Positions 22,628 to 30,133 of a stretch of 64,000 nucleotides of DNA are shown here, in pieces. The DNA lies in IMG/VR virus record IMGVR_UViG_3300035687_000003, positions 1 to 64,000 of that record. One strand, given 5' to 3'. A program made the position numbers and the translations under genes. This stretch comes from a virus. The notes beneath the pieces were generated by a model. It was given only the letters and a program-made list of their open reading frames with translations. It did no database searches and had not been told where the DNA came from. Each line of letters begins with the position of its first letter. Position 1 is the first letter of the stretch.

Positions 22628-23332
22628 TTATCCCTTTCCCGGTTCTGTCAAGGGCTGCAGAATCGCTGCGGCGAGCAGTGGCGGTATTGCGTTCCCGCAC
22701 TGCTGGTATTGTTGCGTCTTCGTTCCCTTCCACGGGTAATCTGCCGGAAACGACTGAAGTATCCCGGCTTCCCGGACTGCGACCCGCTCGGTCGAGTTGC
22801 TCTGCGGTCCATTGATTATCCGCCATTCAGTTCCCGATGGATGTGAACCGCTGCCACTCGCGCGAACAGTATAGCTAGGAGCGTCCATGTCTCGCGGATC
22901 ACGTTCAGCACCGGGGCCAGAGTTTCGTGCCTGAACCCAGTCGACTGCATTGCCTCTCTCACTATGGAATATGGTCTCCGCAGGTTCGTCCAGTCTGCGA
23001 GCGCAGGCGTTGCCCTGGGTCCCGTTGCGCAGTATCGCGTTTCGTCCAATCTTCCCGGTGACCGTCGGAGCGGGTTCGGTACCCTGTCGTTCGCCGCGGT
23101 CGGTCGGATCACCTCCAGTTCCGTAGCTGGATCGCAGCGTCCAGCCGGTGCTGTAGCTGTTGCCTTGCCCGTATGACCATCGGGGCGAGCTTTCGCCGTA
23201 GACCGTTCTCCCTGGCCGGTCGATACCAGCCCGTCCGAGGGCTTGAGCCATTGATACCGCAACCGGTAGCGGCGGTCCGAATAAGCTCTCTGCGGTTTGT
23301 GGCTCAACAGCGAACAATTCGAGGATCATCAT
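22628..23332 (-). CDS. C-terminal half of a cytosine-5 DNA methyltransferase
   Basis: A 234-aa product that contains only the target-recognition part and late motifs: APTVTGKIGRNAI, APSYTVRASG, motif IX-like RVAVREAGILQSFPADYPWKG and motif X-like QQCGNAIPPLLAAAI. The SAM-binding motif I, the PCQ catalytic loop and ENV are absent, and the upstream gene ends within a few bases, so the first half is not encoded here. It may be a decayed methyltransferase or the second subunit of a split enzyme, as in the two-subunit M.AquI type. Start ATG 23332 or 23329. Confidence 0.75.
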   Translation of the reverse strand: MMILELFAVEPQTAESLFGPPLPVAVSMAQALGRAGIDRPGRTVYGESSPRWSYGQGNSYSTGWTLRSSYGTGGDPTDRGERQGTEPAPTVTGKIGRNAILRNGTQGNACARRLDEPAETIFHSERGNAVDWVQARNSGPGAERDPRDMDAPSYTVRASGSGSHPSGTEWRIINGPQSNSTERVAVREAGILQSFPADYPWKGTKTQQYQQCGNAIPPLLAAAILQPLTEPGKG

Positions 23333-23342
23333 TCCAAGCTGG

Positions 23343-23753
23343 TCATGAAATTACCAGCTGTCCAATGCAACGCTTTGCGTCAGCAATTATTGCATCGAGA
23401 TTAGGCACGTTATCACTGCCATTGCTCCATCTGTTTTCAACCGAATCCAGTAAGCCCCGCAGTGTTGTTGATTCAGGATATTCTCTCCGATGCTCGGTCA
23501 GTTCGTCTCGCAACATTGTTAACGGGTACCCACCGCATGCCACCTGTATCCAGAGCCCAGCAGCGACGCAGTGCTGGCAGGTGCGATACGATTCCCACTT
23601 GGAGTTGTATCCAGAAATTCCGGTCAGGTATGTGTATATTTCGCCTGCCTTAATTTTGCGCCAACATTCGTCACAAGTATGCTCCGTTCGGGCTTTTCTC
23701 TTCACCTCTCCGTTTGTGAACTTGAAAGGCTCACTGTCGTCAATGGCGCACAT
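23343..23753 (-). CDS. Zinc-binding protein (CDEC...CQHC)
   Basis: A 136-aa product from ATG 23753. Residues 22-65 have RTEHTCDECWRKIKAGEIYTY and TCQHCVAAGLW, a two-knuckle arrangement common in phage proteins of unknown role ('C.EC...I..GE.Y...RTC.HC'). The C-terminal half is helical. It overlaps the upstream gene by 14 bases. Confidence 0.7.
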   Translation of the reverse strand: MCAIDDSEPFKFTNGEVKRKARTEHTCDECWRKIKAGEIYTYLTGISGYNSKWESYRTCQHCVAAGLWIQVACGGYPLTMLRDELTEHRREYPESTTLRGLLDSVENRWSNGSDNVPNLDAIIADAKRCIGQLVIS

Positions 23754-23937
23754 CTACATCTCCGTTCAGTCGATTGCTTAGCCGTATCGCATTGAGGTGA
23801 TCCGCTCCAGCCTGCCGGGCGTCGGCGTTACTGTCATACTTCGGCAGCGTGTACCATTTACTGCAGCTGCATTGTGCGAAATAGCGTCCGTGACTATCAC
23901 AGTCCGTCCAGATCCGGTGCTGAGTGTTGCCGCTCAC
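23740..23937 (-). CDS. Hypothetical 65-aa protein
   Basis: GTG 23937 overlaps the previous stop (GTGA). It has an RIWTDCDSHGRYFAQCSCSKWY segment with three cysteines and a His, then a helix with ADARQAGADHLNAIR. A small zinc-ribbon is likely. Similar short proteins in phages are uncharacterised. Confidence 0.6.
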   Translation of the reverse strand: MSGNTQHRIWTDCDSHGRYFAQCSCSKWYTLPKYDSNADARQAGADHLNAIRLSNRLNGDVDVRH

Positions 23938-24296
23938 GGCGACTCCGCTTCGATACGAGCTGTGACAATTAACCGAGTACCAACCGGAAAGTCTTCCGCA
24001 TACGCCATGAATCCCGGCCCTGACTGTATCCCCGATTTCAATAGTGGGGATCCCTCGTCTGCCCAGTACCGATGATTAGATTCGGATTTAGAAGTGACGA
24101 CCATAACGTGAATCTTTTCTGTCGCAACTGAGCTGAGTATTTCGTGCGCACGCTTATGCCGCATGCACATCCATTCTTTACGCAACGCTTTCAATTCAGC
24201 GAGTTCACGCTGCGAAGCGTAATCACTACATCCGCTCTCTACACAGCCTGGATAAGCACATGTGTACCAGAGCGTACCGCCTCTTCGCCTGCTCAT
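23934..24296 (-). CDS. Hypothetical 120-aa cysteine-containing protein
   Basis: ATG 24296 overlaps the RecT-like stop (ATGA). The first 50 residues have CAYPGCVESGC and later CMRHKRAHE, a plausible zinc site; the second half is strand-rich (IHVMVVTSKSE, GTRLIVTARIEAE). Co-translation with the recombination genes is the only functional hint. Confidence 0.6.
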   Translation of the reverse strand: MSRRRGGTLWYTCAYPGCVESGCSDYASQRELAELKALRKEWMCMRHKRAHEILSSVATEKIHVMVVTSKSESNHRYWADEGSPLLKSGIQSGPGFMAYAEDFPVGTRLIVTARIEAESP

Positions 24297-25678
24297 GATG
24301 TGCTCTCCTGCGACATCTGTTCCATTTGCTCAACTAGCCGGCCTTCCCGCCGGTAGCCTTCCAGCGCGACAATTACCTTCGCGAGCTCCAGATCAGTCAG
24401 GCCATCGGACGTGGTGACGGCTGGCACCTTGACGAGCAGTCGGTTGAGGATGAGTAGCCGCGTTGCCCGGCCCACGGCGGTGTCCGTGATCCCACCTTCA
24501 CCGAGCCGCTTGAACATCCGCTTGCGAAGCTCGTCTCGTGTTCTACTCTCGGCCAGCTGCTCCGCATCGAGGTCATCGGGTGACGCGGCATCGGGGTCCT
24601 GCTCGCCGGATCTTTCGCCGATCACCGCGAGGGCCTGCGGCTTGGCTGCCTTGATCCGTTCGTGCAGCTCGGTGTTCTCGGGTTCCGCGACGAGAGCGGA
24701 GTGGTAGGTCCCGTACAGTCCCTCAAGGTCCCCGGCTGCTACGGACTCCTCGATCGCAGCATCCCAGTCGGCGTCAGTGAGACCGGCCGTGGGTGCGGGC
24801 TCAGACGGTGCGGCCCGCGTAGGTGGCGGCTCTACGGGCGGTTCAGCCGGGCGGACAGGCATTTCCGAATCGTCCGCTATCTCAGCACTCGTCGCGCCGT
24901 TCTCATTGGATTCGACCGGCTCAGTTCGGTCTTTGATTGCAGTCACTGCGGCCCTAATCAATCCAAGTGCCTCTTTATTGGTAGGGTCGTCGCGACGAAT
25001 TTGATCCCATAGCCGCTTGAGTCCCGAAAGGTCGTCGGCGGCTTCGCGCTGAGCGATCTCGGCATTCCAGTCTCTTCCGTTTCTGTTGCCTTCCGCTGTG
25101 ACTCGCGTGGCCGTTGCTTGCACCGGTTGACCCTCGCCGTCCACGTCTACGCCCAGTTCTTCCGGTGTGTAGTGCAGGCCGCATAGCACCTCTTCGCAGG
25201 CGTCGCGTGCACACTCGGAAATGGCGCGAGCCTTGAGCATCGCCGCTGGATAATTCTTCCAGACCGGCTTGCTGGCAAGACCGGCTTGCCTTGCGCGTGC
25301 TATCGTCCATTCGGACCGGAAAACAAAGTCTGGATCATCAGAACGGACGATTTCTGCGGTGGCCTTCTCGTCATTGCCTGTAATCCGCAACCGATGCCCA
25401 GCCCGTCGGACTAGCGCCGACATGAGTGCGGCCGATGCTGATGGCTTGCCTTCGATCACGTGGATACCGGTGATCGCTGCCATTGGAGCTAGACCGAGCA
25501 TCTGCGCGTACTCGTACGCAAACAGGATGTTTGCTGGATTCTTCCGAAAATGCGTGGGCAGTAGCCCGGATTCTGCGAGATACCGCGCGTACTCAATTTT
25601 TTGGGCAATTGTCACTTGCTGAGTGGGTATGCTTGAAACGATGGCGACGTCGTTATTTCCGTTCTTATCAGTGATCAT
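24293..25678 (-). CDS. recT: RecT-like single-strand annealing protein
   Basis: A 461-aa product. Residues 20-190 match the RecT fold: YARYLAESGLLPTHFRKNPANILFAYEYAQMLGL, then GIHVIEGKPSASAALMSALVRRAGHRLRI, and WKNYPAAMLKARAISECARDACEEVLCGLHYTPEELG. The rest is Pro/Glu-rich linker and helical regions, longer than the usual ~270-330 residues. It would anneal complementary single strands in phage recombination together with the exonuclease at 26135. ATG 25678 overlaps the HNH gene by 11 bases. Confidence 0.8.
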   Translation of the reverse strand: MITDKNGNNDVAIVSSIPTQQVTIAQKIEYARYLAESGLLPTHFRKNPANILFAYEYAQMLGLAPMAAITGIHVIEGKPSASAALMSALVRRAGHRLRITGNDEKATAEIVRSDDPDFVFRSEWTIARARQAGLASKPVWKNYPAAMLKARAISECARDACEEVLCGLHYTPEELGVDVDGEGQPVQATATRVTAEGNRNGRDWNAEIAQREAADDLSGLKRLWDQIRRDDPTNKEALGLIRAAVTAIKDRTEPVESNENGATSAEIADDSEMPVRPAEPPVEPPPTRAAPSEPAPTAGLTDADWDAAIEESVAAGDLEGLYGTYHSALVAEPENTELHERIKAAKPQALAVIGERSGEQDPDAASPDDLDAEQLAESRTRDELRKRMFKRLGEGGITDTAVGRATRLLILNRLLVKVPAVTTSDGLTDLELAKVIVALEGYRREGRLVEQMEQMSQESTS

Positions 25679-26138
25679 CCTGTAGCTCCTTCGCGTAGTT
25701 CCTGTTAGCTCGATTGCGGTTACATGTCAGGCAGTAGCGATTAAATGTGTTACCGTTGCGACGGATTCCGTCAAGGGGATGACCGCAGCGCCGTCCCGTG
25801 ACACGCTTGGCAGCTGCACGACGATTATTTTCTAGTTGTGTTACCACTTCAAGATGAAGCGGATTTACACATCTCCTATGTAGGCAGACAGTGCCGCCGC
25901 GACACAATTTATCCAGGTTGTGACATTTATGGTCGACGTGCAGGCCGTCCAGAATTGGCCCGATATGTAGAATATAGGACGCGCGATGGGCATACATTGA
26001 TTTGCCGTCTAACGAGATTTGTCCGTACCCATTAGGCAGTATGTAGCCATTCCATTGATGGCACCCATTGGCGTTAATCTCGACTTTCGCCGCCATGGCT
26101 GCGCGTCGCGCGTCGTGCGATTGCGGACGACCTGTCAT
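25668..26138 (-). CDS. HNH endonuclease (HNH_3-like)
   Basis: A 156-aa product from ATG 26138, overlapping the exonuclease stop (ATGA). It shows GYGQISLDGKSMYAHRASYILHIG, HVDHKCHNLDKLC, CLHRRCVNPLHLEVV and then LENNRR, the usual HNH zinc-supported catalytic core. A C-terminal zinc ribbon (GHPLDG...RYCLTCNRNR) follows. Probably a homing-type nuclease; its perfect embedding by ATGA and ATGATCACTGA overlaps between the exonuclease and RecT genes shows good adaptation to the operon. Confidence 0.8.
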   Translation of the reverse strand: MTGRPQSHDARRAAMAAKVEINANGCHQWNGYILPNGYGQISLDGKSMYAHRASYILHIGPILDGLHVDHKCHNLDKLCRGGTVCLHRRCVNPLHLEVVTQLENNRRAAAKRVTGRRCGHPLDGIRRNGNTFNRYCLTCNRNRANRNYAKELQDDH

Positions 26139-26965
26139 GCTGACTCCAGTTCTCTGATTGCCCATCGTGGCAAGCTCACTGTCACTGGGCCGTCAGCGTA
26201 GCCTGGCCAGTGGTCGAATGTCTTGCACTGATAATACAACTCGATCGCCTCACGATTCTGGGCCCGACCGTAGGCCAGCATCTCCTCATCGGGAGTGGCC
26301 ACGGTCACGACGTAGGGTGGTGTCTTCTCTTGAAAAATGAAAGTGAACTCCGGCGGGTAGTCGGCCAGTCCGACATCGACCACCGCATCCTGGTACCAGG
26401 GTGCCTGCATGAAGTAGCCGTAGTTTACCATTGATTTCGCTATCGCTGACGGCGCGGCCGAGTTGCAGGTCTTATAGTCGATAACATCTCCGTTACGGAG
26501 CAGGTAATCCAACCGGGCCCGTCGCGGTACCTCCGTCGCCTCGTCTACCCAGAACAAACTTTGCTCCGGCTGGCCCATTTCGTGAAGCAGTTCAGCTGCG
26601 TGAGGATGTTGGAACAGTGCGTCTACCATGTCCTGGGCTTGGATATGGTCGCTCCGTAGGATCGGCACTTCGCCGGCCGTGTACGCGGCCTTGCGCGCTC
26701 CCTGCGCAGCCTTCGTCTGCCAGCTGTCAGCGTCGATCACCTTAACGGGGTCGCCGATGCCGAAGAGTAAGCCGTGGACGACGTGGCCGAAATCCCAGTC
26801 CGCTTTCGGCGGCTCCCCGTGATCCACCCAGTGCCGGTAGTGCGCCGGGCAGGACGGCGGCAGGAGTTTGCGGGCACCGGTGTGTGACAGGCTCCCGCCC
26901 GGCCAAGGGTCGGCGTGGTAGGTGGCAGCGGGGATGTCGTAGACGCCGGGTTGGTCGATCATCAC
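26135..26965 (-). CDS. PD-(D/E)XK exonuclease (RecE/DUF3799-like)
   Basis: A 276-aa product starting at GTG 26965 or ATG 26962. Early motif SLSHTGARKLLPPSCPAHYRHW with a following FGHVVHGLLFG, then catalytic RRARLDYLLRNGDVIDYKTCNSA (D...DYK) and a helix with YGYFMQAPWYQDAV, the normal order for Cas4/RecE-like nucleases. It would resect DNA to supply ssDNA for the RecT-like protein, as RecE-RecT or lambda Exo-Bet do. Confidence 0.8.
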   Translation of the reverse strand: MMIDQPGVYDIPAATYHADPWPGGSLSHTGARKLLPPSCPAHYRHWVDHGEPPKADWDFGHVVHGLLFGIGDPVKVIDADSWQTKAAQGARKAAYTAGEVPILRSDHIQAQDMVDALFQHPHAAELLHEMGQPEQSLFWVDEATEVPRRARLDYLLRNGDVIDYKTCNSAAPSAIAKSMVNYGYFMQAPWYQDAVVDVGLADYPPEFTFIFQEKTPPYVVTVATPDEEMLAYGRAQNREAIELYYQCKTFDHWPGYADGPVTVSLPRWAIRELESA

Positions 26966-27075
26966 TCAGAATCTCGCTTTCCAGTGATCTCGAACGCGCC
27001 GAAACGGCCCCGGCGGGCGTCAATCCAGGGTTGCGAACCGGACTCATAGTGACCGAGCAGGATGGCGGCAGTCAT
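26962..27075 (-). pseudogene. 37-aa stub resembling a YqaJ exonuclease N-terminus
   Basis: ATG 27075 overlaps the previous stop (ATGA) and the frame ends at TGA 26962 touching the next start. The product contains LLGHYESGSQPWIDARRGRFGAFEI, very like the first strand and motif 'G.Y..GS..W...R.G..GGSEI' that opens YqaJ-type viral recombinases. Nothing else of such an enzyme follows; a different exonuclease family starts immediately. It may be the remnant of a replaced exonuclease, kept for translational coupling. Confidence 0.55.
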
Positions 27076-27251
27076 GGCTTGATCTGTGATCTCAGCATCA
27101 CCGTCAAACTGTCTAACGGATAAAGCTCCGTGAATGGGTATCCATCGAATTGCACGTCCGCACTTGCCCGATGTTGCACGGTACGGAGCTGGATAACGGT
27201 GCCAATGCGCCCATAGGCAGCGACCCGGTCGTTTGGTTGAATCTCGTTCAC
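27072..27251 (-). CDS. Small KOW-like protein
   Basis: GTG 27251 overlaps the DnaQ-like stop (GTGA), with GAAGGGA upstream. The 59-aa product has NDRVAAYGRIGTVIQLRTV and ADVQFDGYPFTELYPLDSLT, a strand pattern like a KOW/SH3 barrel. A binding module of unknown partner. Coupled to the exonuclease genes. Confidence 0.55.
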   Translation of the reverse strand: MNEIQPNDRVAAYGRIGTVIQLRTVQHRASADVQFDGYPFTELYPLDSLTVMLRSQIKP

Positions 27252-28003
27252 GATACTGTTCCCTTCATCGGCCATCCGTCCGCACTTGCCACCACACCGT
27301 CCGCTCGCTCCATGATCCCCGGTCGCTCCGACGGCTCCGCTTGCGCTACCACCTTGTCGCGCAGGTACGTCGCGAACGACAATTGACTCTCCCGGTACCA
27401 GACAGCCTGCACGACTTGCAGCTCGTCCAGCGACATCGCTCCGATCTCCGGGTAACACTTCGCAAGCTTCCACGCCAGACGCATCGCGGCCAAGGTGTCA
27501 GCGCTGGCACTGTGCGCCTCCAGTAAGATAATGCCGTAATGCTGGCAGGTGTCGACCAGCTTACGTGACCCGCGGCGGTAGCGATCGCAGTGTTTGTCTA
27601 TTACCAGCGGGTCGATCACTGGTCCGACTGGCCCGTACGCGAGCAGGCCTTGCGGCTTACCGCAGTGCCGGATGAGTTCGTGGTGCAGTACTGTCAGGTC
27701 GTAGCTGGCATTGTATGCGATGATCGGCAGACCCTTGGCCCATGCTTTCGTTACCTCTTCGGCGACTTCTGTTGCCACTTCAGCGGGGTCACGGCCGTAC
27801 CGACGCGCATCTTCCGTGTTGATTCCATGTTTCTCCGTCGCTTCGGCCGGGATCTCTACTCCCGGGTCAGCCGTCCACTCGCGGACGTTCGTTTCCCGGC
27901 CGACGACGACGATCACGCTTGCGGTGACGATCCGGGCTTCGGTGGGCAGCGGCGAAGTTGTTTCGAAATCCAGCCCTGCGATCGGTTCGTCGATCCAACT
28001 CAC
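27248..28003 (-). CDS. DnaQ-like 3'-5' exonuclease (DEDDh)
   Basis: A 251-aa product from GTG 28003 with AAGGGGA upstream. The DEDD motifs are visible: LDFETTSPLP (Exo I, D and E), AYNASYDLTVLHHEL (Exo II), and HSASADTLAAMRLAWKLA (Exo III with H and D). Resembles the polymerase III epsilon subunit and phage proofreading or RNase T-like nucleases. It sits beside recombination genes, so end trimming or proofreading are both possible. Confidence 0.8.
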   Translation of the reverse strand: MSWIDEPIAGLDFETTSPLPTEARIVTASVIVVVGRETNVREWTADPGVEIPAEATEKHGINTEDARRYGRDPAEVATEVAEEVTKAWAKGLPIIAYNASYDLTVLHHELIRHCGKPQGLLAYGPVGPVIDPLVIDKHCDRYRRGSRKLVDTCQHYGIILLEAHSASADTLAAMRLAWKLAKCYPEIGAMSLDELQVVQAVWYRESQLSFATYLRDKVVAQAEPSERPGIMERADGVVASADGWPMKGTVS

Positions 28004-28016
28004 GTTTGGATTCCCC

Positions 28017-28436
28017 TTAGCGTGTCGCGGTGTCTGCCAGTCGGCCTTCAGTGGCCATACGGTATGTGTCGCATGGCCAGCGGTCGCGACATTCCACGCA
28101 GTAGTTTCCGACTAACCCGCCTCCTGCACTCTCCCGGCAATGCCACGTGGCGATTCGATCCAACCGCAGCTGGAGTTCTGCAATAGCGTAGGCGTCTCCG
28201 TGTGCGCCGATCACTGCCGCGCGAGCTTCCGCTAGTGCCGCCTGCTCGTCGTTGAGCAGCGCGGAGAGTCCCGTGACGGCCAGGGAGGCGACTTGGACCT
28301 GCCAGGGTGCGACGATCCAGTCAGGTGAACCCACGGGAGTTATTGCGAAAGATCCACCTTGCGCTTTAGCTGACGCTAGTGCCTCGTGGATCGCCTCGTG
28401 CGCGGCCTGCAGCACGTCAGGGGTGAGCATGGTCAT
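28017..28436 (-). CDS. Hypothetical 139-aa protein with C-terminal cysteines
   Basis: ATG 28436 overlaps the ribbon-helix-helix stop (ATGA). The product is largely helical (VLQAAHEAIHEALASAKAQG, ALLNDEQAALAEARAAVIG, AYAIAELQLRLDRIATWHC) and ends with YCVECRDRWPCDTYRMA, a zinc-like cluster recurrent in actinophage small proteins. Role unknown. Confidence 0.6.
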   Translation of the reverse strand: MTMLTPDVLQAAHEAIHEALASAKAQGGSFAITPVGSPDWIVAPWQVQVASLAVTGLSALLNDEQAALAEARAAVIGAHGDAYAIAELQLRLDRIATWHCRESAGGGLVGNYCVECRDRWPCDTYRMATEGRLADTATR

Positions 28437-28627
28437 GGGGAGCCTTCCGGTGAGGTTGGCAGGGTAGGTGGCGGGTCTGACATGCCAGCCCGCAAGTGAC
28501 GCAAGCTGGGTAGATGTTGATCCAGCAGCCACAGGATGTGAGCGTTCGCGGAACGTCGCTCCCGTGCAGCCGCCAATTTCAACCGCTCATGGAGATCGTC
28601 CGGGAACCGCACGTTCAGGTTGGACAC
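28433..28627 (-). CDS. Ribbon-helix-helix (Arc-like) protein
   Basis: A 64-aa product from GTG 28627. SNLNVRFPDDLHERLKLAAARERRSANAHILWLLDQHL is a textbook Arc/CopG strand-helix-helix. The C-terminal 20 residues are proline-rich. The gene heads the leftward recombination operon and its promoter forms one arm of a symmetric divergent pair, so it is probably an autorepressor controlling both directions. The message seems leaderless. Confidence 0.75.
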   Translation of the reverse strand: MSNLNVRFPDDLHERLKLAAARERRSANAHILWLLDQHLPSLRHLRAGMSDPPPTLPTSPEGSP

Positions 28628-28663
28628 GGTGCCAGTGTAGGGCTAGAGTGGTGCCGTGTCCAA
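28620..28663. promoter_or_regulatory. Mirror-symmetric divergent leaderless promoters
   Basis: Plus strand: TTGGAC (28620-28625), 18 bp, TAGAGT (28644-28649), 6 bp, GTG 28656. Minus strand: TTGGAC (28663-28658), 18 bp, TACACT (28639-28634), 6 bp, GTG 28627. Each -35 overlaps the opposite start codon, and both genes begin GTGTCCAACC. The outer arms are a perfect 12-bp inverted repeat that extends to 15 of 17. A dimeric repressor such as the adjacent ribbon-helix-helix protein could close both promoters at once. Confidence 0.7.
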
Positions 28664-29016
28664 CCCACCTCCTGGCATCCCGCACCGCCGTCATCCCTGC
28701 CCACCCCTGCCCCTGGCGGGTAGACGTGGAGCCCGGCCGGTTCCCGCTCTGCCGCTACGAGGCTCTGCGCGCGACGTCAGGTGCCCCGGGCCGGGAAGCT
28801 CCCCTCAGTGCGCCCATGTTCGCCTGTCACAAGACTGCGGAAGGTGCCGAGCAGGCGTGCGCAGGATGGCTGGCCGCGGTCGGTCGGAAGCGCATCGGAG
28901 TGCGTGCCGCAGTGGCGCTTGGCCGTTTGCCGGTCTCGGTCCTGGACCCCGGCGAGGGCTGGCCGCAGCTGCACACTGGGTATGACGAGATGGTCGCAGC
29001 GAAAGTGATCTACTGA
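28656..29016 (+). CDS. DUF6283-like protein with apparent +1 frameshift
   Basis: From codon 28708 on, the frame encodes a DUF6283-type zinc protein: CPWRVDVEPGRFPLCRYEALR, then APMFACHKTAEGAEQACAGWLAAVG and IGVRAAVALGRLP. The natural start, GTG 28656 of the leaderless promoter, is in another frame that reads ...RHPCPP up to a CCCC run at 28704-28707. Dropping one C joins them as HPCPP-CPWRVD, which restores the family's CxxCPWR motif. The break may be a sequencing slip, a real mutation or +1 recoding. The 5' 17 codons are therefore listed as part of this gene. Confidence 0.6.
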
Positions 29017-29027
29017 AAGGGGCTCTC

Positions 29028-29240
29028 GTGAGCGAGCGCACGGAAATCAATGGTGTACCCGTTGAGATGTATGGCACATGGTGCCCACACGGCCACCATG
29101 TCTTTGTGGTCAATCCAGCTGACACTCGTCCGAACCCGACGACGATTGCGGCTGACCCGTGGCCATGCACTCAAGGGTGCACTGCGGAAGGAATTAACGC
29201 TGAAATGGAAGCCGAGATCGACGAATGGCTAAACCCATGA
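29028..29240 (+). CDS. Hypothetical 70-aa protein
   Basis: GTG 29028 follows GAAAGGGG. It has WCPHGHHVFVVNPADTRP and PWPCTQGCTAEGINAEMEAEIDEW; the cysteines and histidines may hold one zinc. The C-terminal segment is an acidic helix. No known family. Confidence 0.6.
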   Translation: MSERTEINGVPVEMYGTWCPHGHHVFVVNPADTRPNPTTIAADPWPCTQGCTAEGINAEMEAEIDEWLNP

Positions 29241-29273
29241 GTCTTCCACCTAATGAGATGAGGATGTAGCGTC

Positions 29274-29528
29274 GTGACAGCTTTCGATCCGCAAACTGCG
29301 ACTGAGAATCAAGTATTGCGGAATAAGGCATATTGGCAAGCTCACGATATCGCCGATGAATTAGGGAAGCTTGCTACCAGAATAGCTCATGAAGCTGCGC
29401 CGCTTCGCAATGAATCACGTCCAGCGGCTTCCATTGTCGCCGATGTGGTCAATGCGTACACTCAGGGCAGTAATGCTATCGGCGCGATATTCTGGTCGAT
29501 GATCCGCGAACTTGAGCGAATGAAGTGA
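29274..29528 (+). CDS. Hypothetical 84-aa helical protein
   Basis: GTG 29274 after GAGGATG. Entirely helical in appearance (ENQVLRNKAYWQAHDIADELGKLATRIAHEA; ASIVADVVNAYTQGSNAIGAIFW). Its stop overlaps the RuvC-like start. It could be an adaptor for that nuclease, but this is only positional. Confidence 0.55.
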   Translation: MTAFDPQTATENQVLRNKAYWQAHDIADELGKLATRIAHEAAPLRNESRPAASIVADVVNAYTQGSNAIGAIFWSMIRELERMK

Positions 29529-30133
29529 TGAGCCTCCCGCGTATGATGAAAATCGGTGGCCTAGATTACTCTATGACCAATTCCGGAATTGCAATCCTGA
29601 CTCGTCGTGTCACTGGTGAATGTGTTATGCACACTACTACGGTTCGCAGTACTGGTCATCGCGGGGATTCGCTGCCTGTTCGTCGGCAGAGATTGGCTAC
29701 TCTTGCCGCCGACGTGGTGCACCATCTGGGCACCTGCGACCTGGTCGTCATTGAAGGTGTCATCCGCGGGGCGACGGGGGCGCTGCTGGACCGCTACGGT
29801 GGACTATGGTTCATCATGGACCCGCTCATCCGTCGCGAGGTTCCGATCGCTGTAGCCGGTCCCGGTTCCGCTAAGAAGGCGATCACGGACAACGGTCGGG
29901 CGGACAAGGCGCTCATGTCCCGATACATCACGAAACTCTGGCCGGACCTAGAAACGGCTAACGAGCATGAAAGCGACGCCGCGGGGCTAGCGCATCTCGG
30001 GGCCGTGGCTCTCGGATGGAACGTGTCCACTTTGGAGCGGCACAAAGCGGTGAAGTGGACGGAATGGCCGGAGTTCGGGCCAACGGCCCATCTGGTCGCA
30101 TTGCCGATGGATTATGCGGAGGAGGTTTCGTGA
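29525..30133 (+). CDS. RuvC-like Holliday junction resolvase
   Basis: A 202-aa product (ATG 29528 preferred). The RNase H-fold acidic residues are visible: IGGLDYSMTNSGIAIL (first D), LVVIEGVIRG (E), and ESDAAGLAHLGAVALG at the end (D). In between PIAVAGPGSAKKAITDNGRADKALM matches the family's lysine-rich strand. RuvC-type phage nucleases resolve branched DNA before packaging. It fits the recombination genes across the divergent promoter. Confidence 0.75.
   Translation: MMSLPRMMKIGGLDYSMTNSGIAILTRRVTGECVMHTTTVRSTGHRGDSLPVRRQRLATLAADVVHHLGTCDLVVIEGVIRGATGALLDRYGGLWFIMDPLIRREVPIAVAGPGSAKKAITDNGRADKALMSRYITKLWPDLETANEHESDAAGLAHLGAVALGWNVSTLERHKAVKWTEWPEFGPTAHLVALPMDYAEEVS

Noticed and set aside
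22500-22826. Open frame of 108 codons on the minus strand overlapping the methyltransferase half
   Set aside because: It lies across the methyltransferase and small membrane genes in another frame, has no ribosome site and no domain pattern; judged a shadow.
22816-23307. 163-codon minus-strand frame
   Set aside because: Out of frame with the C5-methyltransferase half, which shows family motifs in the alternative register; shadow only.
28468-28655. In-frame 5' extension of the DUF6283 gene upstream of the promoter
   Set aside because: It would run through the ribbon-helix-helix gene on the other strand and the divergent promoters, and its peptide has no family resemblance; the frameshift explanation fits better.
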